Below are positions 14,620 through 23,804 of a stretch of DNA of 64,000 bases, one piece after another. Every line of letters starts with the position of its first letter. The first letter of the stretch is position 1. Position numbers and translations under genes: made by a program. The stretch comes from Kitasatospora sp. NBC_01250. GTDB taxonomy: Bacteria; Actinomycetota; Actinomycetes; Streptomycetales; Streptomycetaceae. Below the pieces are notes generated by a model. It did not search any database and was not told where the DNA came from. It saw nothing but the letters and a program-made list of their open reading frames with translations. The DNA is taken from positions 5,518,001 through 5,582,000 of the forward strand of contig NZ_CP108476.1 in NCBI RefSeq assembly GCF_036226465.1, read 5' to 3'.

Positions 14620-16498
14620 CGGCCAGCTCCTCCGGGGTGAAGTACTTCGCCAGTTCGGTGCGGTCGAACAGCGCCAGCAGGTCGGCCCGGACGGGTGGGT
14701 TGGGCTGCCGCTCGACCGTCAGCTGCCCCTCGGCCAGCGAGCAGACCAGGTTGACCCGCCGCCAGTCCCGGTCCATCCCCGGCCAGTCCTCCCGGGTGTG
14801 CCCACCGCGGCTCTCCCGGCGCAGCAGCGCGGCGCGCGCCACGCACTCCGAGACCAGCAGCATGTTGCGCAGGTCCAGTGCCAGGTGCCAGCCGGGGTTG
14901 AACTGCCGGTGGCCCTCCACCGCCACCGCCTCGGCCCGCCGCCCCAGCACCGCCAGCCGGTCCAGCGCCTGCTTCATCTCGCCGGCCCGGCGGATGATCC
15001 CGACCAGGTCGTTCATGGTCTGCTGGAGCTCCTGGTGCAGCGCGTACGGGTGCTCGCTCCCCTCGCCGAACGGGGCCAGCGCCTCGGCGGCGGCGGCCGA
15101 CAGCTGGGCCTCGTCGAGCGCCGGCCGCGCCGGCGCCCCGGCCGCGTACCGCGCCGCGTGCAGTCCCGCGCGGCGGCCGAAGACCAGCAGGTCGGAGAGC
15201 GAGTTGCCGCCGAGCCGGTTGGAGCCGTGCATCCCGCCGGCCACCTCGCCGGCGGCGTAGAGCCCGGGGACGGCGGGGCTGGCCGCGGTGTCCGGGTCCA
15301 CCTCCACCCCGCCCATCACGTAGTGGCAGGTCGGGCCGACCTCCATCGGCTCGCGGGTGATGTCGACGTCGGCCAGCTCCTTGAACTGGTGGTGCATCGA
15401 GGGCAGCCGCCGGATGATCTCCTCGGCCGGCAGCCGGCTGGAGACGTCCAGGAAGACTCCGCCGTGCGGGGTGCCGCGCCCCGCCTTGACCTCGGAGTTG
15501 ATCGCCCTGGCCACCTCGTCACGGGGCAGCAGCTCGGGCGGGCGGCGGTGCCCGGCGGGGTCGGCGTACCAGCCGTCCGCCTCCGCCTCGGTCTCGGCGT
15601 ACTGGCCGCGGAACACCTCGGGCACGTAGTCGAACATGAACCGCTTGCCCTCGCTGTTGCGCAGCACCCCGCCGTCGCCGCGCACCGACTCGGTGACCAG
15701 GATGCCCTTCACCGAGGGCGGCCAGACCATGCCGGTGGGGTGGAACTGGACGAACTCCATGTTCAGCAGGCGGGCGCCGGCCAGCAGCGCCAGCGCGTGG
15801 CCGTCGCCGGTGTACTCCCAGGAGTTGGAGGTCACCTTGAACGACTTCCCGATCCCGCCGGTGGCCAGCACCACGGCGGGGGCGGCGACGGCGAAGAACC
15901 GCCCGCTCTCCCGCTGGTAGCCGAAGACCCCCGCGACCCGCTCGCCGTCCTTCAGGATCCTTGTGACCGTGTACTCCTGGAAGACCTTCAGGCCCGACTC
16001 GTAGTCGCCGCTCTCCTTGAAGTCCTCCTGCTGCAGCGCCACCACCTTCTGCTGCAGGGTGCGGATCAGCTCCAGCCCGGTCCGGTCGCCCACGTGCGCC
16101 AGCCGCGGGTACTCGTGGCCGCCGAAGTTGCGCTGCGAGATCCGCCCGTCCGCGGTCCGGTCGAAGAGCGCGCCCCAGCCCTCCAGCTCCCAGACCCGCT
16201 CGGGCGCCTCCTTGGCGTGCAGCTCGGCCATCCGCCAGTGGTTGAGGAACTTGCCGCCGCGCATGGTGTCGCGGAAGTGCACCTGCCAGTTGTCGCCGCT
16301 GTTCACGTTGCCCATCGAGGCCGCGATGCCGCCCTCGGCCATCACGGTGTGCGCCTTGCCGAAGAGCGACTTGCAGATCACCGCGACCCGCATCCCCTGC
16401 TCGCGGGCCTCGATCGCGGCCCGCAGCCCGGCCCCGCCGGCGCCGACCACCACCACGTCGTACCCGTCGTGGACGTCGTAGCTGTGCATCTCCGTCAC
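14606..16498 (-). CDS. sdhA: Succinate dehydrogenase flavoprotein subunit
   Basis: 630 residues. The FAD-binding Rossmann motif is VVVVGAGGAGLRAAIEA near the start; KAHTVMAEGGIAAS holds the histidine used for covalent flavin; HPTG and RGDGGVLRN form the active-site region; and HGSNRLGGNSLSD closes the FAD domain. It oxidises succinate to fumarate on the cytosolic face of the membrane. The GTG at 16498 has AGGAGG 6 nt upstream and is preferred over the ATG three codons later. It is 11 nt downstream of the membrane-anchor gene and overlaps sdhB. Confidence 0.95.
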   Translation of the reverse strand: MTEMHSYDVHDGYDVVVVGAGGAGLRAAIEAREQGMRVAVICKSLFGKAHTVMAEGGIAASMGNVNSGDNWQVHFRDTMRGGKFLNHWRMAELHAKEAPERVWELEGWGALFDRTADGRISQRNFGGHEYPRLAHVGDRTGLELIRTLQQKVVALQQEDFKESGDYESGLKVFQEYTVTRILKDGERVAGVFGYQRESGRFFAVAAPAVVLATGGIGKSFKVTSNSWEYTGDGHALALLAGARLLNMEFVQFHPTGMVWPPSVKGILVTESVRGDGGVLRNSEGKRFMFDYVPEVFRGQYAETEAEADGWYADPAGHRRPPELLPRDEVARAINSEVKAGRGTPHGGVFLDVSSRLPAEEIIRRLPSMHHQFKELADVDITREPMEVGPTCHYVMGGVEVDPDTAASPAVPGLYAAGEVAGGMHGSNRLGGNSLSDLLVFGRRAGLHAARYAAGAPARPALDEAQLSAAAAEALAPFGEGSEHPYALHQELQQTMNDLVGIIRRAGEMKQALDRLAVLGRRAEAVAVEGHRQFNPGWHLALDLRNMLLVSECVARAALLRRESRGGHTREDWPGMDRDWRRVNLVCSLAEGQLTVERQPNPPVRADLLALFDRTELAKYFTPEELADEHG

Positions 16499-16509
16499 AG
16501 TGCCCCTCC

Positions 16510-17295
16510 TCAGAAGAACCTCGGGTCGCTGAACACGCCGGACGAGACCAGGTAGACGTACAGGTCGGCCAGCCCGACCGAGGCGAGCGAGGCCCAGGCC
16601 AGCTGCATGTGACGGGCGTTGAGCCGCCCCACCAGCTGCCAGGCCCGGTAGCGCACCGGGTGTTTGGAGAAGTGCCGCAGCCGCCCGCCGACGATGTGCC
16701 GGCAGGAGTGGCAGGAGAGCGTGTAGGCCCAGATCAGTGCCACGTTCACGAGCAGCACCAGGGTGCCGAGCCCGGCGTGCCCCCAGGCGCCGGCGGCGTT
16801 GCGGAAGCCGAGCGCCGCGTCGTAGCTCAGGATCGCGGCCACCGGGACGGCCAGGTAGAAGAAGTAGCGGTGCAGGTTCTGCAGGATCAGCGGGAACCGG
16901 GTCTCGCCGGTGTACCTGGCGTGCTGTTCGCCCACCGCGCAGGCCGGCGGCGAGGCCCAGAAGGCGCGGTAGTAGGCCTTGCGGTAGTAGTAGCAGGTCA
17001 GCCGGAAGCCGAGCGGGAAGATCAGCACCAGCAGGGCGGGGGAGAGCCGCCACCAGTCGCCGACCACCGCCCAGTCGGCCCCGCCGCGCATCGGCACGCA
17101 GTTGGTCGCGAGGCAGGGGGAGTAGAACGGCGAGACGTACGGGGCGGCGTAGTAGTGGCTGCCGCTGAAGGCCCGCCAGGTCGAGTAGCCGATGAAGACC
17201 AGCAGGCCGGCCGCCGTGCTCAGCTGGGGCAACCACCAGCGGTCGGTACGGAGAGTGCGTTCCGGTATCGCAGCGCGCTTGGTCGTGATGGCCAT
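16510..17295 (-). CDS. sdhC: Succinate dehydrogenase membrane anchor/cytochrome b-type subunit
   Basis: 261 residues with about five hydrophobic segments (for example STAAGLLVFIGYSTW, LSPALLVLIFPLGFRL, YFFYLAVPVAAILSY, TLVLLVNVALIWAYTL). Conserved histidines near NLHRYFF and SCHSCRHIVGG are candidate haem or quinone-site ligands. It matches the single larger anchor of actinobacterial Sdh1-type complexes rather than the two small SdhC/SdhD subunits. First gene of the operon. A perfect CRP-type palindrome lies 9 bp upstream of its start codon. Confidence 0.88.
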   Translation of the reverse strand: MAITTKRAAIPERTLRTDRWWLPQLSTAAGLLVFIGYSTWRAFSGSHYYAAPYVSPFYSPCLATNCVPMRGGADWAVVGDWWRLSPALLVLIFPLGFRLTCYYYRKAYYRAFWASPPACAVGEQHARYTGETRFPLILQNLHRYFFYLAVPVAAILSYDAALGFRNAAGAWGHAGLGTLVLLVNVALIWAYTLSCHSCRHIVGGRLRHFSKHPVRYRAWQLVGRLNARHMQLAWASLASVGLADLYVYLVSSGVFSDPRFF

Positions 17296-17303
17296 CCTGT
17301 GAG

Positions 17304-17319
17304 TGTGACCTTGATCACA
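17304..17319. promoter_or_regulatory. CRP/GlxR-type binding site upstream of sdh operon
   Basis: TGTGACCTTGATCACA fits the TGTGA-N6-TCACA consensus exactly. It sits just ahead of the sdh operon on the minus strand and about 100 bp ahead of the lipoprotein gene on the plus strand. In Corynebacterium the cAMP-responsive GlxR regulates sdhCAB, and Streptomyces has a Crp homologue. Binding here is inferred. The closeness to the start codon would favour repression of sdh, or the site may act on the divergent gene. Confidence 0.65.
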
Positions 17320-17420
17320 TCAGGTCGGAAGACCTCGGACGGGATTGACTCTGCGCCGATCGGAGGACAACTTGTCGTGTCGTCAGCTCTTCGCCCTGAT
17401 GCGGGAGTTGAGTGGGCGCC

Positions 17421-18989
17421 ATGAAGAGCATCAGGGTGCTCGCCGCCGCCGCACTGCTCGGCGCACTGGCGGGCTGCTCCGGCGCGCAGGGTCCGGCCAC
17501 GCCCTCCCAGTCCGCCTCCGACCTCACCTCCGCCGACCGCGGCTCGGTCCGCGAGGGCGGCACGCTGCGCTGGGCGGTGGACGCGGTGCCCGCCTCACTG
17601 GACGTCTACCAGCCCGACGCCACCCCCGACACCGCGCTGATCGCCCACGCCCTGCTGCCCAGCCTCTTCCGGCTGGACGACCGCGCCCGCCCGGTGGCCG
17701 ATCCGGACTACCTGGCCGGCGCCGACGCGGTGGGCCGCACGGTCACCTACCGGCTCAACCCGAAGGCCGTGTGGAGCGACGGCACGCCGGTGACAGCGGC
17801 CGACTTCAGCGCCCAGTGGGCGGCGCAGCGGGGCGTCCACCCCGGCTACGCGGCGATCGAGTCGGTCGCGCCCGGCGCCGACCCGCACCAGGTCACGGTG
17901 GTCTTCAAGCACCCGTACGCCGAGTGGCAGGGCCTGTTCAGCCCGCTCTACCCGGCCGCCGGCATGCCCCGCAGCGCCGGCCCGCTCACCCTGCAGTCGC
18001 TGGACGCCAAGGGCGGACGGGCGGTCCTGGTGCGCAACGCCCGTTGGTGGGGCGACCCGCCCAAGGTCGACGAGCTCGACTTCCTGGCCACCACGGACCG
18101 GCTGGACGCGCTCGGCCAGGGCAAGGTCGACGTGGCCGCACTGGAGGGCACCGTCGACCACCCGCCGGGTGCCGGCTCCACCGATGCGCTGGACTCCTCC
18201 GTCCAGGCGCTGCGGCGGGCCCAGACGCTGCCCAACATCACCCTGCACCGCGCGGCGGCTCCCGCCTACACCCAGCTCACCTTCAACGGTTCCCGCGGCC
18301 CGCTGGCCGACGCCGCCGTGCGCCGTGCGGTGGCCGCCTGCGTGGACCGCAAGAAGCTCGTCCAGGCCGCGCTCACCCCGCTCGGCCTGCCCGCGGCCCC
18401 GCTCGGCAACCACCTGCTCATGACCGGCCAGAGCGGCTACCAGGACGACAGTGCCTACCTGGGCGCCACCGCCAAGCAGCTGCACCTGGAGCTGAACCTG
18501 CTCTACCCGGACGGCTCGGCCACCGCCCGCCGCACCGCCGACGCCCTGGTGGCGCAGCTGGCCCCGCAGGGCGTCACCGTGCATCCGAAGGCCGCCGCCC
18601 CCGACAGCTTCGTCCACGACCAGCTGGCCGCCGGCGACTGGGACCTCGCGCTCTTCTCCTGGCCCGCGACCGCCTTCCCCGCCACCGACGAGCGTCCGCT
18701 CTACGCCAAGCCGCAGCCGGGCCCGGACGGCAAGCCGGTGGCGGGTCTGAACTACGGCGGCGCCGGGACGGACGAGATCGACCGGCTCTTCGACCGGGCC
18801 GCCGCCGAGCCGGACCAGGCCAGGAGGACCGCGCTGCTCCAGCAGGCCGATGCCGCGATCTGGGAGCTGGGCCACTCGGTGCCGCTCTACCAGCGCCCTG
18901 ATCTGGTGGCGGTGCGCGCCGGGGTGGCGGGTGCGGGCGCCTACGGATTCGGCTGGCCGCGCTACCAGGACCTGGGCTTCCGGCGCTGA
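17421..18989 (+). CDS. Orphan extracellular peptide-binding lipoprotein (SBP family 5)
   Basis: 522 residues. The signal sequence MKSIRVLAAAALLGALAGC carries a lipobox (LAGC), so the mature protein is anchored by Cys19. The body has the family-5 (oligopeptide/nickel) binding-protein pattern: GGTLRWAVDAVPASLDVYQP, then YRLNPKAVWSDGTPVTAADF. The ATG at 17421 gives the cleanest signal peptide; an in-frame GTG lies 9 nt upstream. No permease or ATPase adjoins it, as the next gene is typA. It may deliver ligand to one of the importers encoded 4-16 kb downstream, or act as a sensor. Confidence 0.88.
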   Translation: MKSIRVLAAAALLGALAGCSGAQGPATPSQSASDLTSADRGSVREGGTLRWAVDAVPASLDVYQPDATPDTALIAHALLPSLFRLDDRARPVADPDYLAGADAVGRTVTYRLNPKAVWSDGTPVTAADFSAQWAAQRGVHPGYAAIESVAPGADPHQVTVVFKHPYAEWQGLFSPLYPAAGMPRSAGPLTLQSLDAKGGRAVLVRNARWWGDPPKVDELDFLATTDRLDALGQGKVDVAALEGTVDHPPGAGSTDALDSSVQALRRAQTLPNITLHRAAAPAYTQLTFNGSRGPLADAAVRRAVAACVDRKKLVQAALTPLGLPAAPLGNHLLMTGQSGYQDDSAYLGATAKQLHLELNLLYPDGSATARRTADALVAQLAPQGVTVHPKAAAPDSFVHDQLAAGDWDLALFSWPATAFPATDERPLYAKPQPGPDGKPVAGLNYGGAGTDEIDRLFDRAAAEPDQARRTALLQQADAAIWELGHSVPLYQRPDLVAVRAGVAGAGAYGFGWPRYQDLGFRR

Positions 18990-19121
18990 GCTGGTCCTCC
19001 GCTTCGCGTCAGCGGTGGGCGGCCACGTACCATAGGACAAGCCGTGGCATGGTAAGCCCGGCGGGTGGACCGGGACAGGCCGGGGCGCCGCAATCCACGA
19101 CTCCGGGAGAGTTCGCTCCGC

Positions 19122-20990
19122 ATGCCCACGCGCAATGACATCCGCAACGTCGCCATCGTCGCCCACGTCGACCACGGGAAGACGACCCTGGTCGACGCGA
19201 TGCTCAAGCAGGCCGGCGCTTTCGCGGCTCACCAGCACCTCGACGACCGCATGATGGACTCGAACGACCTGGAGCGCGAGAAGGGCATCACCATTCTCGC
19301 GAAGAACACCGCGGTCAAGTACCACCCCAAGGAGGGTGGCGCGCCGATCACCATCAACATCATCGACACCCCTGGCCACGCCGACTTCGGTGGCGAGGTC
19401 GAGCGCGGTCTGTCGATGGTGGACGCGGTCGTGCTGCTGGTCGACGCCTCCGAGGGCCCGCTGCCGCAGACCCGCTTCGTGCTCCGCAAGGCGCTCACCG
19501 CCAAGCTCCCGGTCATCCTCTGCATCAACAAGACGGACCGCCCGGACTCCCGGATCGACGAGGTCATCAACGAGACCTACGACCTCTTCCTGGACCTGGA
19601 CGCCACCGAGGAGCAGATCGAGTTCCCGATCGTCTACGCCTGTGCGCGTGACGGCGTCGCCTCGCTGACCAAGCCGGAGAACGGCACCGTCCCGGCCGAC
19701 AGCGACTCGCTGGAGCCCTTCTTCTCCACCATCCTGGAGCACGTCCCGGCCCCGGAGTTCGACGCCGACGCCCCGCTGCAGGCGCACGTCACCAACCTGG
19801 ACGCCGACAACTTCCTCGGCCGCATCGCGCTCTGCCGCGTCGAGCAGGGTGAGCTGCGCAAGGGCCAGCAGGTCGCGTGGATGAAGCGGGACGGCTCGAT
19901 CCAGCAGGTGAAGATCACCGAGCTGCTGATGACCGAGGCGCTCACCCGCAAGCCGGCCGAGGTGGCCGGCCCCGGCGACATCTGCGCCGTCGCGGGCATC
20001 CCCGACATCATGATCGGCGAGACCCTGGCCGACCTGGAGAACCCGATCGCGCTGCCGCTGATCACGGTGGACGAGCCGGCCATCTCCATGGTCATCGGTA
20101 CCAACACCTCGCCGCTGGTCGGCAAGGGCGGCAAGGGCCACAAGGTCACCGCCCGCATGGTGAAGGACCGCCTGGACCGCGAGCTCATCGGTAACGTCTC
20201 GCTCCGCGTGCTGCCGACCGAGCGTCCGGACGCCTGGGAGGTCCAGGGCCGTGGCGAGCTGGCGCTGGCCATCCTGGTCGAGACCATGCGCCGGGAGCTC
20301 TTCGAGCTGACCGTCGGCAAGCCGCAGGTCGTCACCAAGCTCGTCAACGGCAAGGTGCACGAGCCGGTCGAGCGGATGACCATCGACAGCCCCGAGGAGT
20401 ACCTCGGCGCGATCACCCAGCTGATGGCCGTCCGCAAGGGCCGCATGGAGACCATGACGAACCACGGCTCCGGCTGGGTGCGCATGGAGTTCATCGTCCC
20501 GTCGCGCGGCCTGATCGGGTTCCGCACCCAGTTCCTCACGGACACCCGCGGCACCGGCATCGCGCACAGCATCTTCGAGGGCCACGAGCCGTGGTTCGGC
20601 GAGCTGCGGATGCGCAACAACGGTTCGCTGGTGGCCGACCGCGCGGGCGTCGTGACGCCGTTCGCGATGATGGGCATCCAGGAGCGCGGCACGCTCTTCG
20701 TCGAGCCCACCACCGAGGTGTACGAGGGCATGATCGTCGGCGAGAACTCGCGCCAGGACGACATGGACATCAACATCACCAAGGAGAAGAAGCTCACCAA
20801 CATGCGTGCCGCTTCCTCCGACACCACCGAGAACCTGGTGCCGCCGCGCAAGCTGTCGCTCGAGCAGTCGCTCGAGTTCTGCCGCGAGGACGAGTGCATC
20901 GAGGTGACCCCGGAGACCGTGCGCATCCGCAAGGTCGTGCTGGACCAGAAGGAGCGCGGCCGCAGCGCCTCGCGCGCCAAGAAGAACTGA
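19122..20990 (+). CDS. typA: Translational GTPase TypA/BipA
   Basis: 622 residues, about the normal family size. G1 is AHVDHGKTTLVD, G3 is DTPGHADFGGE and G4 is NKTD. The C-terminal half carries the EF-G-like domains and the BipA-specific end (VTPETVRIRKVVLD). BipA is a ribosome-associated GTPase needed for growth under stress and cold. The ATG at 19122 follows CTCCGGGAGA. Codon use is the most biased in the window, in keeping with high expression. A strong terminator follows. Confidence 0.96.
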   Translation: MPTRNDIRNVAIVAHVDHGKTTLVDAMLKQAGAFAAHQHLDDRMMDSNDLEREKGITILAKNTAVKYHPKEGGAPITINIIDTPGHADFGGEVERGLSMVDAVVLLVDASEGPLPQTRFVLRKALTAKLPVILCINKTDRPDSRIDEVINETYDLFLDLDATEEQIEFPIVYACARDGVASLTKPENGTVPADSDSLEPFFSTILEHVPAPEFDADAPLQAHVTNLDADNFLGRIALCRVEQGELRKGQQVAWMKRDGSIQQVKITELLMTEALTRKPAEVAGPGDICAVAGIPDIMIGETLADLENPIALPLITVDEPAISMVIGTNTSPLVGKGGKGHKVTARMVKDRLDRELIGNVSLRVLPTERPDAWEVQGRGELALAILVETMRRELFELTVGKPQVVTKLVNGKVHEPVERMTIDSPEEYLGAITQLMAVRKGRMETMTNHGSGWVRMEFIVPSRGLIGFRTQFLTDTRGTGIAHSIFEGHEPWFGELRMRNNGSLVADRAGVVTPFAMMGIQERGTLFVEPTTEVYEGMIVGENSRQDDMDINITKEKKLTNMRAASSDTTENLVPPRKLSLEQSLEFCREDECIEVTPETVRIRKVVLDQKERGRSASRAKKN

Positions 20991-21017
20991 CACAGCGCCA
21001 GCTCTTCGCACCGCAGC

Positions 21018-21055
21018 CCGTCAGCCGGTTCCCCTTCGGGGGAGCCGGCTGACGG
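21018..21055 (+). terminator. Terminator of typA with UUCG tetraloop
   Basis: A 17-bp stem (21018-21034 with 21039-21055, one G-U pair) closed by a C(UUCG)G tetraloop, 28 nt after the typA stop. Confidence 0.85.
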
Positions 21056-21175
21056 CGTTCCGGCCACCCGTTCGGCGGCACCGGGTGCCCGTGTGGCCCT
21101 GCTGCGGGTGCGCCGCCATGGCTGGGCCCCTCGAATGGGATGTGATGCCTCACACACACCACGAGGAGGTCCTTC

Positions 21176-22813
21176 ATGCCTGCAGCCACCCGAGTGCGCT
21201 GGGCCGTGATCGCTGTGACATCGGTGGCGCTGGCGGCCACCGGCTGCAGCAGTAGCAACAGCAGCAGCAGTGGCGGCGGCTCGGGCGGTGGCGTCGTCAA
21301 GGCATGGTGGGGCGACCCGCAGAACCCGCTGGAGCCGGCCAACACCAACGAGGTGAACGGCGGCGCGGTGATGAACATGATCTTCGCCGGACTGGTCCAG
21401 TACGACCCCAAGACGAGTGCGGCCAGCAACGCCAACGCCGACTCGATCACCTCCTCCGACCAGCAGAACTGGACGGTGACGCTCAAGCCGGGCTGGAAGT
21501 TCAGCGACGGCACCCCGGTGACCGCCAAGTCGTACGTGGACGCCTGGAACTACGGCGCGCTCTCCACCAACAAGCAGGTCAACGCGAGCTTCTTCCAGTA
21601 CATCCAGGGCTACAACGACGTCGCGCCGGCCAGCGGTTCGCCGACCGCGCAGACGATGTCGGGCCTCAAGGTGGTCAACGACAACACCTTCACGGTGGCG
21701 CTCACCCAGAAGTTCACCACCTGGCCGCAGACCCTGGGCTACAACGCCTACTACCCGCTGCCCGCCAGCTTCTTCAGCAACCACGCCGGGTACCTGAACA
21801 AGCCGATCGGCGACGGGCCGTACATGATCCAGTCGTACACCCGCAGCCAGCAGATGCAGCTGGTGCCGAACCCGGACTACAGCGGCACCAACAAGCCGAA
21901 GAACGGCGGCATCAACCTCGTCGTCTACACCGACCCGAACGCCGCCTACTCCGATCTCCAGTCCGGTGCCCTGGACGTCGACAACACGCTCTCCAACACG
22001 GCGATCAAGCAGCTCGCGGGCGGGCCGAGTACGGCGCGCTTCCTGAACACGCCGGCCGGCATCATCCAGACCATCTCGTTCCCGCTGTACCAGCCGCAGT
22101 GGAACACCGATGGCGCGAAGCTGGTCCGCCAAGGCATCTCGATGGCGATCGACCGGCCCACGATCGTCAAGAACATCTTCACCAACACCCGGACGACGGC
22201 CAGCGACTGGACCTCCCCGGTTCTCGGCGCCACCGGCGGATTCAAGGACGGGCTCTGCGGTGACCTCTGCACCTACAACCCGACCAAGGCCAAGCAGCTG
22301 ATCGAGCAGGGCGGCGGCATCCCCGGCGGCCAGCTGACCATCAGCTACAACGCCGACGGCCCGCACAAGGACTGGGTCGACGCCACCTGCAACAGCATCA
22401 ACACGGTGATGGGCAACAACAACGCCTGTGTCGGCAACCCGATCGGCACCTTCGCGGACTTCCGCAACCAGGTCACCAGCCAGAAGATGACCGGCCCCTT
22501 CCGGACCGGCTGGCAGATGGACTACCCGCTGATCCAGGACTTCATCCAGCCGGTCTACACCACCGGCGGCTCGTCCAACGACTCGCACTACAGCAACCCG
22601 CAGTTCGACGCGCAGGTCAACACGGCGAACGCGGCGTCCGACGCGGCCACCTCGGTCTCCGACTTCCAGACCGCCGAGAAGATGCTCGTCACCGACGTGC
22701 CCGCGATCCCGCTCTGGTACCAGAACGGCACGGTCGCCTGGTCCAGCCACGTCAGCAACGTGATGCTCGACCCGTTCAGCGTCCCGGTCTACACCGAGAT
22801 CACTGTCAGCTAG
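21176..22813 (+). CDS. Peptide ABC importer substrate-binding lipoprotein
   Basis: 545 residues. The signal peptide ends in a lipobox (LAATGC, Cys23 or thereabouts) followed by a Ser/Gly linker. The family-5 binding-protein body includes WWGDPQNPLEPANTNE, WKFSDGTPVTAKSYVDAWN and IPLWYQNG. The start has GAGGAGGT at good spacing. First gene of a five-gene plus-strand operon (binding protein, two permeases, two ATPases). It captures peptides outside the membrane. An intercistronic hairpin follows, which may keep it more abundant than the permeases. Confidence 0.92.
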   Translation: MPAATRVRWAVIAVTSVALAATGCSSSNSSSSGGGSGGGVVKAWWGDPQNPLEPANTNEVNGGAVMNMIFAGLVQYDPKTSAASNANADSITSSDQQNWTVTLKPGWKFSDGTPVTAKSYVDAWNYGALSTNKQVNASFFQYIQGYNDVAPASGSPTAQTMSGLKVVNDNTFTVALTQKFTTWPQTLGYNAYYPLPASFFSNHAGYLNKPIGDGPYMIQSYTRSQQMQLVPNPDYSGTNKPKNGGINLVVYTDPNAAYSDLQSGALDVDNTLSNTAIKQLAGGPSTARFLNTPAGIIQTISFPLYQPQWNTDGAKLVRQGISMAIDRPTIVKNIFTNTRTTASDWTSPVLGATGGFKDGLCGDLCTYNPTKAKQLIEQGGGIPGGQLTISYNADGPHKDWVDATCNSINTVMGNNNACVGNPIGTFADFRNQVTSQKMTGPFRTGWQMDYPLIQDFIQPVYTTGGSSNDSHYSNPQFDAQVNTANAASDAATSVSDFQTAEKMLVTDVPAIPLWYQNGTVAWSSHVSNVMLDPFSVPVYTEITVS

Positions 22814-22820
22814 TCAGCGG

Positions 22821-22853
22821 CGGCGGCCGGCTCCCGTGCGGAGTCGGCCGCCG
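22821..22853 (+). terminator. Intercistronic hairpin after the binding-protein gene
   Basis: CGGCGGCCGGCTCC (22821-22834) pairs with GGAGTCGGCCGCCG (22840-22853), one position unpaired. It lies between the first and second genes of the importer operon, so it is more likely a partial terminator or 3' mRNA stabiliser than a full stop. Confidence 0.6.
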
Positions 22854-22880
22854 GTCTTCGCCCGCCCAGTGGAGGTTCGC

Positions 22881-23804
22881 ATGGGACGCTACGTCCTGAG
22901 GCGCCTGCTCCAGATGATCCCGGTGTTCATCGGGACCACCTTCCTGATCTTCGTCATGGTGCACGCGCTCGGTGACCCGGTGAACGCCCTCTTCGGCGAC
23001 CGGGCCCCGGATCCGGCCGTGGCGGCGCAGATCCGGGCCCAGTACAACCTGAACGACCCGCTGTGGCTCCAGTACGTCAAGTACATGGGCAAGCTCTTCC
23101 AGTGGGACTTCGGCACCACCTTCAGCGGCCAGACGGTGACCTCGCAGCTGGCGGCCGCCTACCCGGTCACCCTCAAGCTCACGGCGGTGGCCTTCGTCAT
23201 CGAGGTGGTCTTCGGCATCGGCCTGGGCCTGCTGAGCGGACTGCGGCGGGGGCGGATCGCGGACAACTCGGTGCTGGTCCTCACCCTGGTGGTCATCTCC
23301 ATCCCGACCTTCGTCACCGGCTACGTGCTGCAGTACCTGGTCGGCGTGAAGTGGGGGATCCTGCCGGCCACGGTCGGCTTCGACGTGACCTTCGAGTCGC
23401 TGATCCTGCCGGGCATCGTGCTGGCCTCGGTCTCGCTCGCCTACGTCGCCCGGCTGACCCGCACCACCGTCGCGGAGAACAGCAAGGCGGACTACGTGCG
23501 CACCGCGGTGGCCAAGGGGCTGCCCAGACGCCGGGTGGTGATCAACCACCTGCTGCGCAACTCGCTGATCCCGGTGGTCACCTTCCTGGGGACCGACCTG
23601 GGAGCGCTGATGGGTGGCGCGCTCGTGACGGAACGCATCTTCAACATCCACGGCGTCGGCTACACCCTCTACCAGGGGATCGTGCGGCAGAGCACCAACA
23701 CCGTGGTCGGCTTCGTGACCATCCTGGTCATCGTCTTCCTGCTGGCCAACCTGCTCGTCGACCTGCTCTACGCGGTCCTGGACCCAAGGATCCGGTATGC
23801 CTGA
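22881..23804 (+). CDS. Peptide ABC importer permease (DppB type)
   Basis: 307 residues, six predicted membrane helices, starting MGRYVLRRLLQMIPVFIGTT as DppB-type permeases do. The coupling-helix EAA region is in TVAENSKADYVRTAVAKGLP, and the end LLYAVLDPRIRY is family-typical. The ATG at 22881 follows GTGGAGGTTCGC. Forms the channel with the next gene's product, which it overlaps by 8 nt. Confidence 0.93.
   Translation: MGRYVLRRLLQMIPVFIGTTFLIFVMVHALGDPVNALFGDRAPDPAVAAQIRAQYNLNDPLWLQYVKYMGKLFQWDFGTTFSGQTVTSQLAAAYPVTLKLTAVAFVIEVVFGIGLGLLSGLRRGRIADNSVLVLTLVVISIPTFVTGYVLQYLVGVKWGILPATVGFDVTFESLILPGIVLASVSLAYVARLTRTTVAENSKADYVRTAVAKGLPRRRVVINHLLRNSLIPVVTFLGTDLGALMGGALVTERIFNIHGVGYTLYQGIVRQSTNTVVGFVTILVIVFLLANLLVDLLYAVLDPRIRYA

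Noticed and set aside
17595..21011. 1138-codon open frame opposite the lipoprotein and typA genes
   Set aside because: Shadow frame of two well-identified plus-strand genes; His/Arg/Val-rich as antisense high-GC frames are.
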